Notes under the pieces: generated by a model
The model's database searches: none
The model's input: only the letters and a program-made list of their open reading frames with translations
What the model was told of the DNA's origin: nothing
Assembly: GCF_009707865.1 (NCBI RefSeq)
Contig: NZ_WMBA01000011.1
Location: 62,001 to 126,000, forward strand
Reading direction: 5' to 3'
Length of the DNA: 64,000 bases
Source of the DNA: Amycolatopsis pithecellobii
Lineage (GTDB): Bacteria; Actinomycetota; Actinomycetes; Mycobacteriales; Pseudonocardiaceae
Program-made: the position numbers and the translations under genes
In this document: positions 17,595 through 26,186 of the stretch, in pieces
Layout: each line of letters opens with the position of its first letter
Position numbering within the stretch: position 1 is the stretch's first letter

Positions 17595-18287
17595 GTGGCG
17601 ACCGCCTTAGGACCGTTGACCGTCGGCGATACCTCCAGTCGCCAGAACCTCCGCGACGAGATCGCGTCGCACATCCGTGGGCTCATCTTCTCCGCCCACT
17701 TGCTGCGGGGCCAGCGTATCGATCCCACTGAGCTCGCCGCCGTGTTCGGCGTGAGCAAGCTGCCGGTGCGCGAGGCGCTGATCCAGCTGGAGTCAGAAGG
17801 CCTGGTCGACAATATCGCGCGCCGCGGGGCTTTTGTCGCGATGCTCGACCCTGATGACTTCTACGATCACTTCCAGGCCTTCGGCAAGATCGTCGCCGTC
17901 GCCGCGGAGCGGGCCGCCACCAGGATCTCCGAGGAAGACCTCGATCAGCTCGAACGGCTGGTCCGCCGCATGGAAGCATGGGACGAAAACGACCGTGAGC
18001 GTGACGTGGAACGGCTCAACCACCAGTTCCACCGGATCATCAACCGCTCCGGTGGTTCCCGGCGGCTGAAAGGCATCATCCGCTCGCTCGCCGCCAGCAT
18101 TCCGGAGGATCTCTACCATCGCAGCCGGGGCTGGACCCCCGAGGCGCAGGCGGAACACCGCCTCATCCTGACCGCGCTGAGGGCACGAGACGGGTCCGTC
18201 GCCGCGGTGGCCTCGGCCCGCCACGCCGAAGCCGGCGGGCGTGACCTGGTGGAGTCGCTCCGCGCTTCGGGCTTCTGGGCCAAATAG
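17595..18287 (+). CDS. GntR-family regulator, FadR/FCD subfamily
   Basis: 230 residues. N-terminal winged helix: QNLRDEIASHIRGLIFS, PTELAAVFGVSKLPVREALI and LESEGLVDN are textbook GntR. The C-terminal all-helical FCD domain carries Asp/His metal-ligand text such as RLNHQFHRIINRSG and EHRLILTALRARDG. GTG at 17595 follows GAGGGG and is preferred over 17550. FCD regulators bind carboxylic acids and usually repress adjacent catabolic operons, so it is the best candidate controller of the divergent eleven-gene operon and perhaps of the acyl-CoA ligase that follows convergently. Confidence 0.88.
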   Translation: MATALGPLTVGDTSSRQNLRDEIASHIRGLIFSAHLLRGQRIDPTELAAVFGVSKLPVREALIQLESEGLVDNIARRGAFVAMLDPDDFYDHFQAFGKIVAVAAERAATRISEEDLDQLERLVRRMEAWDENDRERDVERLNHQFHRIINRSGGSRRLKGIIRSLAASIPEDLYHRSRGWTPEAQAEHRLILTALRARDGSVAAVASARHAEAGGRDLVESLRASGFWAK

Positions 18288-18324
18288 CGGCTCGGCCGCC
18301 TTCGCACGAGACCGGCAAGCTGTC

Positions 18325-18336
18325 CCGTCCGGACGG
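18325..18336. terminator. Short palindrome between convergent genes, possible weak terminator
   Basis: CCGTCCGGACGG is a perfect 12-bp palindrome, flanked by CCGGC and GCCGG arms that can extend the fold with internal loops. It lies between the stops of the GntR gene and the acyl-CoA ligase. Confidence 0.3.
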
Positions 18337-18347
18337 ATGTCGCCGGC

Positions 18348-19874
18348 CTAGCTGGCGATGCGAAACCGGCGGATTTTTCCGACGCTCGTGCGTGGGAGCT
18401 CGTCGATGAAATGCCACGCCCGGGGCCGGGCGGCGGGGGCGAGATGCCGCACCGCCCACTCCTGGAGGTCCGCCACTGCCGGCGGGGCCGACTTGTCCTT
18501 GGGCACGACGTAGGCCACCGGAACGTGGTCGCGCACCGGATCGGGCTGGGCCACCAGCGCGACTTCCAGCACCCCCGGGGCCTGGGCCACCGCCGCCTCG
18601 ACCTCGGTGAGGCTGACGTTCTCGCCGGCCACCTTGATCACGTCGTCGACCCGGCCGACGAAGCGCAACGCGCCGTCCTCACCGCGGACGGCCAGGTCGC
18701 CGGTGTGGAACCACGACCGATCCCCGTCCGGCGTGAACGCTCTCGCGTTGATCTCCGGGGCGTCGAGATAGCCGGCGAACAGGTCCTTGCCCCGCACGCC
18801 GCGCACCCAGATCTCACCCGGCACCCCGTCCGCAACGTCCTGGCCGTCGACGACAAGCCGGACCTCGCGGCCACCGAACGGCGGGCCGATGATGTCGGGC
18901 ACCGGGGGTTCGCGGGTGTCCGCGGTGACGATCGCGATGGTCTCGGTCATGCCGTACAGCTGGCGTGGCAGCGTGCCGGCGAGCTCGCCGAACGCCTTGT
19001 GATGCTCGGTGCCGAGGCTCTGCGCGAACCAGACGTGGTCAAGGGCGAGCGGAGGCTCGCTGTCCGGGCAGCGTGCCAGGATCATCCGGATCGGCGCCGC
19101 GAACAGGCTGGCGTGCGTGACGTCGAGTTCGCGTGCGGCGGGGACCCAGCCCGACGCGGAGAACGACGCGGTCAGCGCCACGCTCGCACCCACGCCGATC
19201 GCGGACGCAAAGCAGTAGTACTGCGCGTTGGCGTGAAAGAGCGGCAGCGTGACGAACCACCGGTGCCGCGCCGCCAGCTTCGCCGCCGCGGCCATCGCGG
19301 TGGCGGCCGAGACATAGTTGGCGTGGGTGACCTCCACGCCTTTCGGCTCGGACGTGGTGCCGGACGTGAACATCACGGCGAGCCGGTCTTCCGGGGTGAC
19401 CGGCTCGCCCCGTAACAGGGGCGCGCCCTGTAACAACGGCGCCCCGGGTTCTAGGTCGGAGGCGTCTTCGGCGAGCTCGATGACGGCGGCGCCACCGGCA
19501 CCGTCCTGGAAGGCGGCGAGCCGGGTGGTGGCCACCATCGAGATTGCCGGCGCCACGCGGCGGAGCTGGCTCCGGATATCGCGCGACGCCGACGCCGGGT
19601 CCACCGGGACCATCCAGGCGCCGAGCCGCGCGACCGCCAGCCAGAGCGCCACGAACGCGGGGCAGTTGCGGAGCACGAGGTGGACCGCGGCACCCGGCCG
19701 CACCCCCGACTCGGCGAGTGTCCCGGCCACCCGGGAAACCACGTCGTCGAACTCGGCGTAGGTCCAGCTGGTGGTCTCGCCGGAGTCCGCACGGAACAGG
19801 AGAAACGGCGACTCGCCGTACTCGTCGACGGCTCGCCGCCACAGGTCGCTGAAGGTGCCGGTGCTCACGCTCAC
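18348..19874 (-). CDS. Class I adenylate-forming acyl/aryl-CoA ligase
   Basis: 508 residues. All ANL motifs are visible: FTSGTTSEPKGVEVTH (A3 phosphate-binding), YGMTET (A5), WFHTGDLAV (A7), GRVDDVIKVAGENVS (A8 hinge) and the catalytic Lys500 in TSVGKIRR. GTG at 19874 has GTGAGG eight bases upstream; earlier starts would add residues without family character. It would activate a carboxylate as its CoA thioester with ATP. The gene is divergent from an MDR/hydratase pair and convergent with the GntR gene; a 14-bp palindrome lies in the divergent promoter. Acyl specificity is not readable. Confidence 0.88.
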   Translation of the reverse strand: MSVSTGTFSDLWRRAVDEYGESPFLLFRADSGETTSWTYAEFDDVVSRVAGTLAESGVRPGAAVHLVLRNCPAFVALWLAVARLGAWMVPVDPASASRDIRSQLRRVAPAISMVATTRLAAFQDGAGGAAVIELAEDASDLEPGAPLLQGAPLLRGEPVTPEDRLAVMFTSGTTSEPKGVEVTHANYVSAATAMAAAAKLAARHRWFVTLPLFHANAQYYCFASAIGVGASVALTASFSASGWVPAARELDVTHASLFAAPIRMILARCPDSEPPLALDHVWFAQSLGTEHHKAFGELAGTLPRQLYGMTETIAIVTADTREPPVPDIIGPPFGGREVRLVVDGQDVADGVPGEIWVRGVRGKDLFAGYLDAPEINARAFTPDGDRSWFHTGDLAVRGEDGALRFVGRVDDVIKVAGENVSLTEVEAAVAQAPGVLEVALVAQPDPVRDHVPVAYVVPKDKSAPPAVADLQEWAVRHLAPAARPRAWHFIDELPRTSVGKIRRFRIAS

Positions 19875-19931
19875 CGACGTAGCCTCACCTCCCGAATGCG
19901 CACACGCAATGCCGTTCTTCGCACGTTCCGC

Positions 19932-19945
19932 GTGCATCGATGCAC
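19932..19945. promoter_or_regulatory. Perfect 14-bp palindrome in a divergent promoter (GTGCATCGATGCAC)
   Basis: Perfect dyad, preceded immediately by a second inverted repeat GCACG-TTCCG-CGTGC (19921-19935). It lies 58 bp upstream of the acyl-CoA ligase start and about 118 bp upstream of the MDR start, so a regulator bound there could control both directions. The nearby GntR (17595) and LysR (21836) products are candidates. Confidence 0.5.
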
Positions 19946-20062
19946 AGCCGGCCGGGGCCGATGGGCGTGCGTTCCCGCACATGCGGGGTGCGGGATCCGC
20001 TATTGCCCCCGCCGCTGACCGGCACCGACGATGGGCTCGCAGCGTGGAAGGGAACCAGGAAC

Positions 20063-21064
20063 GTGAACTCGATCAAGGCCATGGTGGTCGCCGGCACCGC
20101 GTCGGGTGCGACGATCCAGCAGCGCGAGCTCGGCGCACCGGTCCGGAACGCCGGTCAGGTGCTCATCGGCGTGCGGGCGGCGTCGGTCAACCGGGCGGAT
20201 CTCGCCGTCCGCGCCGGTACCCACGTCAGTGCGGACGCCACCGCGGGGCCGACGGTGGTGGGCCTGGACTGCGCGGGGGTCGTCCTCGATGCCGATGCGG
20301 ACTCCGGTCTCGCCACCGGTGACCGGGTGATGACGATGGCCGGTGGCGGACTCGCGGAGCAGGTCGTGGTCGACGCCCGGATGCCGATCCGGTTGCCGGA
20401 CTCGTGGTCGTTCGAGATGGGGGCCGCGGCGGTACTCGCCCTGATGACCGGGCACAACGCGCTGCGCACCGCGGGCCGGCTCGTGCCGGGGGAATCCGTT
20501 CTGGTCAACGCGGCTCGCTCAGGTGTCGGGCAGGCGACCATCCGGATCGCGAACGAGCTGGGGGCCGGCCGGGTCATCGCTGCGGTGCGGTCCCTTCGTG
20601 ACGAGGATTTCCTGACGGAACTGGGCGCCGACATCGTCGTGGACACCGGCTCCGGTGGCTTCGCCGAGGCCGTGCTGGCGGCCACGGACGGGCGCGGCGT
20701 GGACGTCATCGTCGACCACGTCGGCGGGCCGTATCTGGCCGACCACGTCAAGGCGGCCGCGCTCAAAGGCCGGATCGTCGGGGTCGGCAGGCTCGGCGGC
20801 GCCGAGGGCACGCTCGACATGGAAACCCTTGCGGTCAAACGACTTGAGCTGGTGGGCGTCACCTTCCGCACCCGGGACGCCGACGAGAAGGCGGCCATCG
20901 CCGCCGGGGTCCGCGCGGACCTCATCGAGGCGCTCAGTGAGGGCAGGCTGGACCCGCGGATCGACCGGGTGCTGCCCTGGACCGAGGTGCTCGGCGCGCA
21001 GGACGTCGTGGCGTCGGACGCGCACCTGGGCAAGATCGTGCTGCGAGTCTCGGCGGACGCGTGA
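20063..21064 (+). CDS. Quinone-oxidoreductase-like zinc-independent MDR alcohol dehydrogenase
   Basis: 333 residues, medium-chain dehydrogenase/reductase fold. N-terminal GroES-like part (ASVNRADLAVRAGTH) and NAD(P) Rossmann part (ESVLVNAARSGVGQATI, GRGVDVIVDHVGGPYL) are clear. No zinc-ligand cysteine pattern is visible, so it belongs with quinone-reductase/enoyl-reductase MDRs. GTG at 20063 lies behind CAGGAAC; the frame to 19940 crosses the palindromic promoter and is not used. Its stop overlaps the next gene by four bases, so the two work together, perhaps reducing an enoyl intermediate before or after hydration. Confidence 0.82.
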   Translation: MNSIKAMVVAGTASGATIQQRELGAPVRNAGQVLIGVRAASVNRADLAVRAGTHVSADATAGPTVVGLDCAGVVLDADADSGLATGDRVMTMAGGGLAEQVVVDARMPIRLPDSWSFEMGAAAVLALMTGHNALRTAGRLVPGESVLVNAARSGVGQATIRIANELGAGRVIAAVRSLRDEDFLTELGADIVVDTGSGGFAEAVLAATDGRGVDVIVDHVGGPYLADHVKAAALKGRIVGVGRLGGAEGTLDMETLAVKRLELVGVTFRTRDADEKAAIAAGVRADLIEALSEGRLDPRIDRVLPWTEVLGAQDVVASDAHLGKIVLRVSADA

Positions 21065-21843
21065 CGGCGACCGGGCAGACCGACGCCTGGCGCGCCGCGG
21101 AAATGCTGTGGCAGCGCTGGCAGAACCGGACCCCCGGCGGTGCACTGCCGGCGGAGATCCGTCCGGTCACGGTCGCCGGCGCGTGGGCCGTTCAGCAAGC
21201 GTTCACCGAGCTGGCCGGGCCGCGGATCGGGTGGAAGATCGCGGCCAGCAGCCCGGCGGGGCAAGCGCATATCGGTGTCCCAGGCCCGATCGCGGGGCCG
21301 CTGCTCGCCGGCGGGCTCCGCGCCTCCGGCGCCGGCGTGCCGCTCACTTCGATGGCCTCGGCCGAGCCGGAAATCGCCTTCCGGCTCGGCACCGATCTGC
21401 CCGCGCGCGAGCGCCCGTATGACCGGGAAACGGTATTGGCGGCGGTGGCCGACGTCCTGCCGGCGATCGATATCCCGGACTCCCGATACGCCGACGTCCC
21501 GGCCGCCGGCGAGGCCCAGCTGGTGGCCGATCTGGCCTGCACCGCCTACGTCGTTCTCGGCGAGCCGATACGGCAGTGGTCGCCCGGCGAGCTGAAGGAC
21601 CGGCGGGTCGTCCTGCGTATCAACGGGGAGATCGTGTCCGAAGGCAGCGGCGCCGATGCCCTCGGCGATCCCTGCGCGGCACTGGTGTGGCTCGTCGACG
21701 CGGTCACCCGTCACGGCTGCGGGCTGCGGGCGGGCGAGGTCGTGATCACGGGTGCGGCGGCGCCGCCGAGGCCCGTCAAGGCGGGCGATGTGGTGACCGG
21801 CGAGGTTGCCGGCGCCGCTCCGGTGACGGCGACGATCAGCTGA
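21061..21843 (+). CDS. 2-keto-4-pentenoate hydratase/MhpD-like protein
   Basis: 260 residues of the MhpD/TesE/catechol-lower-pathway hydratase-decarboxylase group. Recognised from IGWKIAASSPAGQAHIGVPG, MASAEPEIAFRLG (metal-binding Glu region), ADVLPAIDIPDSRYAD and the terminal TGAAAPPRPVKAGDVV. Such enzymes add water to 2-hydroxypenta-2,4-dienoates produced by meta-cleavage. GTG at 21061 overlaps the MDR stop (GTGA). Its last eight bases overlap the convergent LysR gene. No matching extradiol dioxygenase or aldolase is present next to it, so the pathway partner is elsewhere or the substrate is different. Confidence 0.82.
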   Translation: MTATGQTDAWRAAEMLWQRWQNRTPGGALPAEIRPVTVAGAWAVQQAFTELAGPRIGWKIAASSPAGQAHIGVPGPIAGPLLAGGLRASGAGVPLTSMASAEPEIAFRLGTDLPARERPYDRETVLAAVADVLPAIDIPDSRYADVPAAGEAQLVADLACTAYVVLGEPIRQWSPGELKDRRVVLRINGEIVSEGSGADALGDPCAALVWLVDAVTRHGCGLRAGEVVITGAAAPPRPVKAGDVVTGEVAGAAPVTATIS

Positions 21844-22750
21844 CCGGGTTCCCCGCGGTGCCGGACGAGAGGGCGGCCGCGCTGTCTTTGAGCTGCGCCA
21901 CGGTGGCGGCCACGGCGGGCCGGCGTAACGCTTCGGTCCGGGTGACCAGCCAGTAGTCCACCGTTCCCGTGATCTCTTCGGGCAGCACCCGGACGAGATC
22001 GTCATGGCGTTCGGCGAGGAAGGTGGGCAGCAATCCCAGGCCGGCGCCCGCCCGCGTCGCGGCGACATGGGCGAACACGTGGGTCGATGTCACCGCGTCG
22101 CGCATCTCCGGCACGACCCGGCGCCCGACGTCGAGGTCGTCGATCTGCAACATCGACGGGATGAAATAGACCAGCCCATGCGCGGTGAGTTCCCGGACCG
22201 ATTCCGGCGCGCCGTGGGTGGCGAGATAGTCGCGCGATCCGAACAGCCCGAGTGTGTAGGACGCGAGTTTGAAGGCGTCGGCGCGCAGCACGCGGGGTTC
22301 GCCGACCACCACCTCGATGTCCAGCCCGGAGCGGTGCGTGCCCGCCGGACGGGTCGCGGAGACGATCTCGATTTGCAGCCGTGGATGCCGGGTCCGCAGC
22401 CGGGCCGCGGCCGGTGCGGCGACCAGGACGCTGAACGCGTCCGGCGTCGAAAGCCGCACGACGTCGTCGAGCAGCGCGTCGTCGTCTCCGGTGCGCAACT
22501 CGTGCAACGCCTGGTCGAGCTGCTCCGCGGTCCGCAGCGCCCGCCGGCCGAGCGGGGTCAGGTCCCAGCCGGTCGTGGTCCGGACCAGTACCTTGCTGCC
22601 GAGTACCCGCTCCAGCGACTCGATGCGGCGTGCGACCGTCGTGTGACTGAGCCCGAGCACCTCGGCCGCCCTGGTGAGACGTCCGGAGCGGGCGACCTCG
22701 AGCAGGATGAGCAGGTCATCGGCACTGACCCGTCGCGTGTCCATGCGCAT
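21836..22750 (-). CDS. LysR-family transcriptional regulator
   Basis: 304 residues. The DNA-binding part DDLLILLEVARSGRLTRAAE, LGLSHTTVARRIESLERVL is of the short-helix LysR subgroup that ends in a TxxG linker (TTTGWDLTPLGRRAL). The effector domain follows. Two ATG codons (22750 and 22744) are possible starts. It is convergent with the hydratase gene and transcribed towards it; the divergent side holds only decayed sequence, so the target is not obvious. Confidence 0.83.
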   Translation of the reverse strand: MRMDTRRVSADDLLILLEVARSGRLTRAAEVLGLSHTTVARRIESLERVLGSKVLVRTTTGWDLTPLGRRALRTAEQLDQALHELRTGDDDALLDDVVRLSTPDAFSVLVAAPAAARLRTRHPRLQIEIVSATRPAGTHRSGLDIEVVVGEPRVLRADAFKLASYTLGLFGSRDYLATHGAPESVRELTAHGLVYFIPSMLQIDDLDVGRRVVPEMRDAVTSTHVFAHVAATRAGAGLGLLPTFLAERHDDLVRVLPEEITGTVDYWLVTRTEALRRPAVAATVAQLKDSAAALSSGTAGNPVS

Positions 22751-22801
22751 ACCGGAGACTAACGCGGCCCCGTTGGCATCGATCGCAGGGCGAGGCGTGG
22801 G

Positions 22802-23250
22802 TCAACGCAGCTGCCGGCATGTTCCGGCGGCGGTGAAGGCGTCGTTGACCGGCGCGATGAGCTCCGCGAGGCGACGGGCGCCCGTGCCCCCGATCGGCTC
22901 CCACAGCGCGGCGCACCGCTCATCGGTTTCCACCTCGATCCGCTCGCGCGCCGCGATTCCGGCGTCGGTCACGGTCCCGTCCGCGTCGAGCCAGCCCCGT
23001 GCGGCACGTGCCGTCGCCCCGGCCCACTCCTCGTCGTCCCATCCGCGGGTCGCCCGGATCACCCCCACCGGAAGGCGGCCGGTCGCGGCGTTGGATGACG
23101 TTGCCGTGGCACGGCCCGAGGTCGTTGGCGGCCAGCACGACGAGATGCGCGTCGCCACGCCATTCGCGCAGCACGGTGAATCTGCTGCCACAGCGCAACG
23201 AGCGGATCGGCCGGAAGCGGAACCGACGCATTGGAGGGCTGCGGTAATCC
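22802..23250 (-). pseudogene. Remnant of an SCO6745-family (helical) protein
   Basis: Three frames read successive pieces of one protein: VPLPADPLVALWQQ at about 23205, then VLREWRGDAHLVVLAANDLG in a second frame, then ATGRLPVGVIRATRGWDDEE and GWLDADGTVTDAGIAARERI to a stop at 22802 in a third. That order is the C-terminal half of the actinobacterial SCO6745 family. The N-terminal half (about 150 residues) is gone and two frameshifts are present, so it is not functional. Confidence 0.6.
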
Positions 23251-23280
23251 GATTCTGCTGGAGATCTTCGACCGTAGGTG

Positions 23281-23406
23281 GTCGGCCAGCGAACTGGCGC
23301 GCCGCTGGCCCGCGATGCCGCCACCGCGACCGCGGTCCTGGTCCGGCACCTGACCATGACCGCGGACGGCCTGACCGGCGGTTACCGCACCCCGCCGGCC
23401 TCCTGA
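23281..23406 (+). pseudogene. Possible C-terminal scrap of a GntR/FCD regulator
   Basis: An open stretch of about 41 codons reading LARDAATATAVLVRHL and TMTADGL before a stop at 23404-23406, resembling the last FCD helix of GntR regulators (ALxARDxxxAxxxLxxHL). No N-terminal part is present. It abuts the 3' end of the LLM gene on the other strand and the SCO6745 remnant. Weak call, based on a short stretch. Confidence 0.3.
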
Positions 23407-24461
23407 AACCCGGTGACGGCGGGAAAAGCCGCCCAGGCCGTGCCTTCGGGCGGCTGCGGCATTTCCCGCCGCAACACCGGCAGGACCTCGCTGCCGAACA
23501 GGTCGAGTTGCTCGTGCAGCGAGGATTCCGGCACCCCGCCGAAGTCGAGCCCGAACAACTGCCGGTGATACGGCCCGAATTGCGCGGGGAAGGACATGAT
23601 CTTGTCGATCACCTGCTGCGGGCTGCCGACGGTCAGCCCGGTGGTGCGCACCGCGTCGTCCAGGCGCGCGCCCCGGTTCGCCCTGTTGGCCCGGAAGTAC
23701 GGTTCGTATCCCCGGTAGGCGTCCTGGGAGTTGCGGTGCACGTACGCGCCGCCGCCGACCCCGACGATCGCCTCCGCTTCGCTGCCGTGGCCGTGCCACG
23801 CGAAGCGCTGACGGTAGAACGCGACGGTCCTGGCGAAGTGCCCGACCGGCATGAACAGGTTGTTGACGAAGAACCCGTCGCCGTAACGCGCGGCTTGCTC
23901 GGCGATCTGCGGCGTGCTCACCGAGCCGTGCCAGACGCCCGGTGGCTTGCCGTGCAACGGCCTCGGGGTCGCGGTGAACCCGACCAGCGGCGTGCGGAAC
24001 CGTCCCGACCAGCTGACCGTGTCCTCATCCCACAGCCGCCGCAACAGTTCGTAGTTCTCCACGGCGAGCGCGATGCTGGCTTCGATGTCCTTGCCGAACC
24101 ACGGGTAGACCGCCGGCGTGTTTCCCCTGCCGAGCATGAGATCGACCCGGTCACCGGCGAGGTTCTGCAGGGTGGCGAAGTTTTCGGCGATCGTGACGGG
24201 GTCGTTCGTGGTGATCAGGGTGGTCGAGGTGGACAGCACGAGCCTGCTGGTGCGGGCGGCGAGGTAGGCCAGGATGGTGGCGGTCGAGCTGGACAGGAAC
24301 GGCGGGTTGTGGTGCTCGCCGAGGGCGTAGACGTCGAACCCCGCCTCCTCGGCGTGGGTCGCGACACGCGCCATGGCCTGCAGCCGTTCCGCCGCGGTGA
24401 GCGTGGTGCCGGTGACGGGATCGGTGGAGATGTCCCCGACACTGAAAAGCCCGAACTGCAT
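23382..24461 (-). CDS. LLM-class flavin-dependent oxidoreductase
   Basis: 359 residues, bacterial luciferase-like fold. Recognised from AGFDVYALGEHHNPPFLSSS, LAARTSRLVLSTSTTLITT, NDPVTIAENFATLQNLAGDR and VDLMLGRGNTPAVYPWFG, the usual strand-by-strand LLM order. Uses reduced FMN or F420; which one cannot be told here. ATG at 24461 is ten bases downstream of the preceding LLM gene, forming a two-gene unit that is divergent from MarR. The final residues overlap a decayed patch on the other strand. Confidence 0.85.
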   Translation of the reverse strand: MQFGLFSVGDISTDPVTGTTLTAAERLQAMARVATHAEEAGFDVYALGEHHNPPFLSSSTATILAYLAARTSRLVLSTSTTLITTNDPVTIAENFATLQNLAGDRVDLMLGRGNTPAVYPWFGKDIEASIALAVENYELLRRLWDEDTVSWSGRFRTPLVGFTATPRPLHGKPPGVWHGSVSTPQIAEQAARYGDGFFVNNLFMPVGHFARTVAFYRQRFAWHGHGSEAEAIVGVGGGAYVHRNSQDAYRGYEPYFRANRANRGARLDDAVRTTGLTVGSPQQVIDKIMSFPAQFGPYHRQLFGLDFGGVPESSLHEQLDLFGSEVLPVLRREMPQPPEGTAWAAFPAVTGFQEAGGVR

Positions 24462-24471
24462 ATTGTGTCAC

Positions 24472-25533
24472 CTATCTCGTGGGATTCGGGACGGCTTGGC
24501 CGATGGCGGCTCTGACCCGGGGCGCGACCTCGCTGCCGAACAGGGTGATCGCCCGCAGCGCGCTGGCGTGCGGAAGGCCGACGATGCCGTATTTCAGGTC
24601 GAATCGGTGCGCGCCGAGCGCCGTCATGGTGCGCACGATCTTCTTGCTGACCGTGTCCGGCGAGCCGACGAACAGGGCTCCGGTGGGGCCGATCTCATGC
24701 CGGAACGATTCCGGCGTCGGCTGCGGAATCCCCCGCGCGGCCCGCTTTTCCGGCAGGAAATCCCGGTAGAACGGCCAGTATTCTTCGGCGGCCTCCTCGT
24801 CGGTGGCGGCGACATGCCCGGGGGCGTGCACCCCGAGGAGGCCGGGAGAACCGCCCAACCGGTCGAAAGCCGAGCGGTAGAGATCCGCCAATCGTGCGAA
24901 GCGCACCGGGTCACCACCAATGACGGCGAACATCACGTGCAGGCCATGCCGGGCGGCCCGGACGACCGACGGCGGGCTCCCGCCGACCCCGACCCAGACC
25001 GGCAGGCCGGCTTCGGTACGCGGGACGACCTCCTGGCCGGTGAGCGGGGCCCGGGTCCGCCCTTGCCAGGTGATCGGTTGTTCGTCACGCAGTTTGGCGA
25101 AAAGGTCGAGCTTTTCCTCGAACAGCAGCTCGTAGTCGGCCAGGTCGAACCCGTACAACGGAAACGAGTCGATGCTGGAACCGCGACCGAGCATGACATC
25201 GGCCCGTCCGCCCGACACCGCGTCCACCGTGGCGAAACGCTGGTAGACCCGGACGGGATCGTCGGAGCTGAGCACCGTCACCGCCGAGCTGAGCCGGATA
25301 CGGCTTGTCCGCGCGGCGATCGCGGCCAGTACCACCTCCGGGGCCGATATCGGCATCTCGTCGATGTGGTGCTCGCCGACCCCGAAATAGTCGAGCCCCA
25401 GTGCGTCCGCGGCGACCGCCTCGGCGACGACGTCGCGGATGGCCTGCGGGTGGCTCACCAGCTGCCCGCCGGGGCCGTTTCCCGGTTCGCCGAACGTATC
25501 CAGCCCCAGACTGATCAGTCTGTCCACGGTCAC
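24472..25533 (-). CDS. LLM-class flavin-dependent oxidoreductase
   Basis: 353 residues. Family blocks: LGLDYFGVGEHHIDEMPISA, IAARTSRIRLSSAVTVLSS, DDPVRVYQRFATVDAVSGGR and ADVMLGRGSSIDSFPLYG; the later LPVWVGVGGSPPSVVRAAR is the usual substrate-side block. GTG at 25533 has GGAGAGGA eight bases upstream; the frame open to 25809 overlaps the MarR gene and is not used. First gene of a two-gene unit under probable MarR control. The pair is only distantly similar to the gene downstream. Confidence 0.85.
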   Translation of the reverse strand: MTVDRLISLGLDTFGEPGNGPGGQLVSHPQAIRDVVAEAVAADALGLDYFGVGEHHIDEMPISAPEVVLAAIAARTSRIRLSSAVTVLSSDDPVRVYQRFATVDAVSGGRADVMLGRGSSIDSFPLYGFDLADYELLFEEKLDLFAKLRDEQPITWQGRTRAPLTGQEVVPRTEAGLPVWVGVGGSPPSVVRAARHGLHVMFAVIGGDPVRFARLADLYRSAFDRLGGSPGLLGVHAPGHVAATDEEAAEEYWPFYRDFLPEKRAARGIPQPTPESFRHEIGPTGALFVGSPDTVSKKIVRTMTALGAHRFDLKYGIVGLPHASALRAITLFGSEVAPRVRAAIGQAVPNPTR

Positions 25534-25570
25534 CGTGTCCTCTCCCCGATCACTTGATCGTCGGGTAATT

Positions 25571-25586
25571 ACATGAACGTTCACGT
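25571..25586. promoter_or_regulatory. Candidate MarR operator (ACATGAACGTTCACGT)
   Basis: A 16-bp dyad with one mismatched pair around the perfect core TGAACGTTCA, midway between the divergent LLM start (25533) and the MarR start (25603). Position and symmetry fit a MarR box repressing both directions. Confidence 0.55.
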
Positions 25587-25602
25587 ATCGTACCCTGAGA
25601 TC

Positions 25603-26067
25603 GTGGGAAATGACGAGCAGTGGCTGGACGCGGACGAAGCGGCGGCGTGGTTGAGCCTCAGCACCTTGCTCGTCGTGCTGCCACCGGTGCTGGACTCCCG
25701 GATGCAGGCCGTGGCCGAACTCACCCATTTCGAATATCTGGTGCTGTCCCGGCTTTCGGAGGTGCCGGGGCGGTCGATGCGGATCAGTGAGCTCGCGGCC
25801 TTCTCCCACGGGTCGCTCTCCCGGATGTCACACCTGGTGAAACGCCTGGAGGGGCGCGGGTGGGTGCGGCGGGAAACCTGCGCCGACGACGCCCGTTCCA
25901 CCGAAGCGGTGCTCACCGACGAGGGCTACGCGAAGGTGGTGGAAACGGCGCCGCATCACCTGGCGGCGGTCCGCGACCTGGTCATCAGCCGGCTCACCCG
26001 CACCCAGTTGCATCAGCTGCACACGGTCGCCGGCCGGCTCACCGAAGGCGTGACCCCACACCGGTAA
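25603..26067 (+). CDS. MarR-family transcriptional regulator
   Basis: 154 residues. DEQWLDADEAAAWLSLSTLL is the common N-terminus of actinobacterial MarR proteins; the winged helix is MRISELAAFSHGSLSRMSHL and VKRLEGRGWVRRETCADDAR with the usual charged wing. An ATG ten codons upstream (25573) keeps the frame open, but it lies inside a palindromic operator-like sequence and would add residues the family lacks, so I take the GTG at 25603. Divergent from the two LLM oxidoreductases, which it probably represses in response to a phenolic or similar ligand. Confidence 0.83.
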   Translation: MGNDEQWLDADEAAAWLSLSTLLVVLPPVLDSRMQAVAELTHFEYLVLSRLSEVPGRSMRISELAAFSHGSLSRMSHLVKRLEGRGWVRRETCADDARSTEAVLTDEGYAKVVETAPHHLAAVRDLVISRLTRTQLHQLHTVAGRLTEGVTPHR

Positions 26068-26186
26068 ACGCTCATGCGCTGATCATCTGCAGGACCTCAA
26101 GTCTATGCAAACTTTCTGGCATCGCGGTTCTGCCGGCCGTACGGTGAGGCGGTGATCGCGAGCGGGAATCGGATTGTCGCCGGGCC

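Noticed and set aside
22674-24515. 613-codon open frame on the plus strand
   Set aside because: It runs antisense to the LLM gene and across the decayed patch; composition is Arg/Pro/Ala-rich shadow typical of high-GC antisense frames and it has no family motif.
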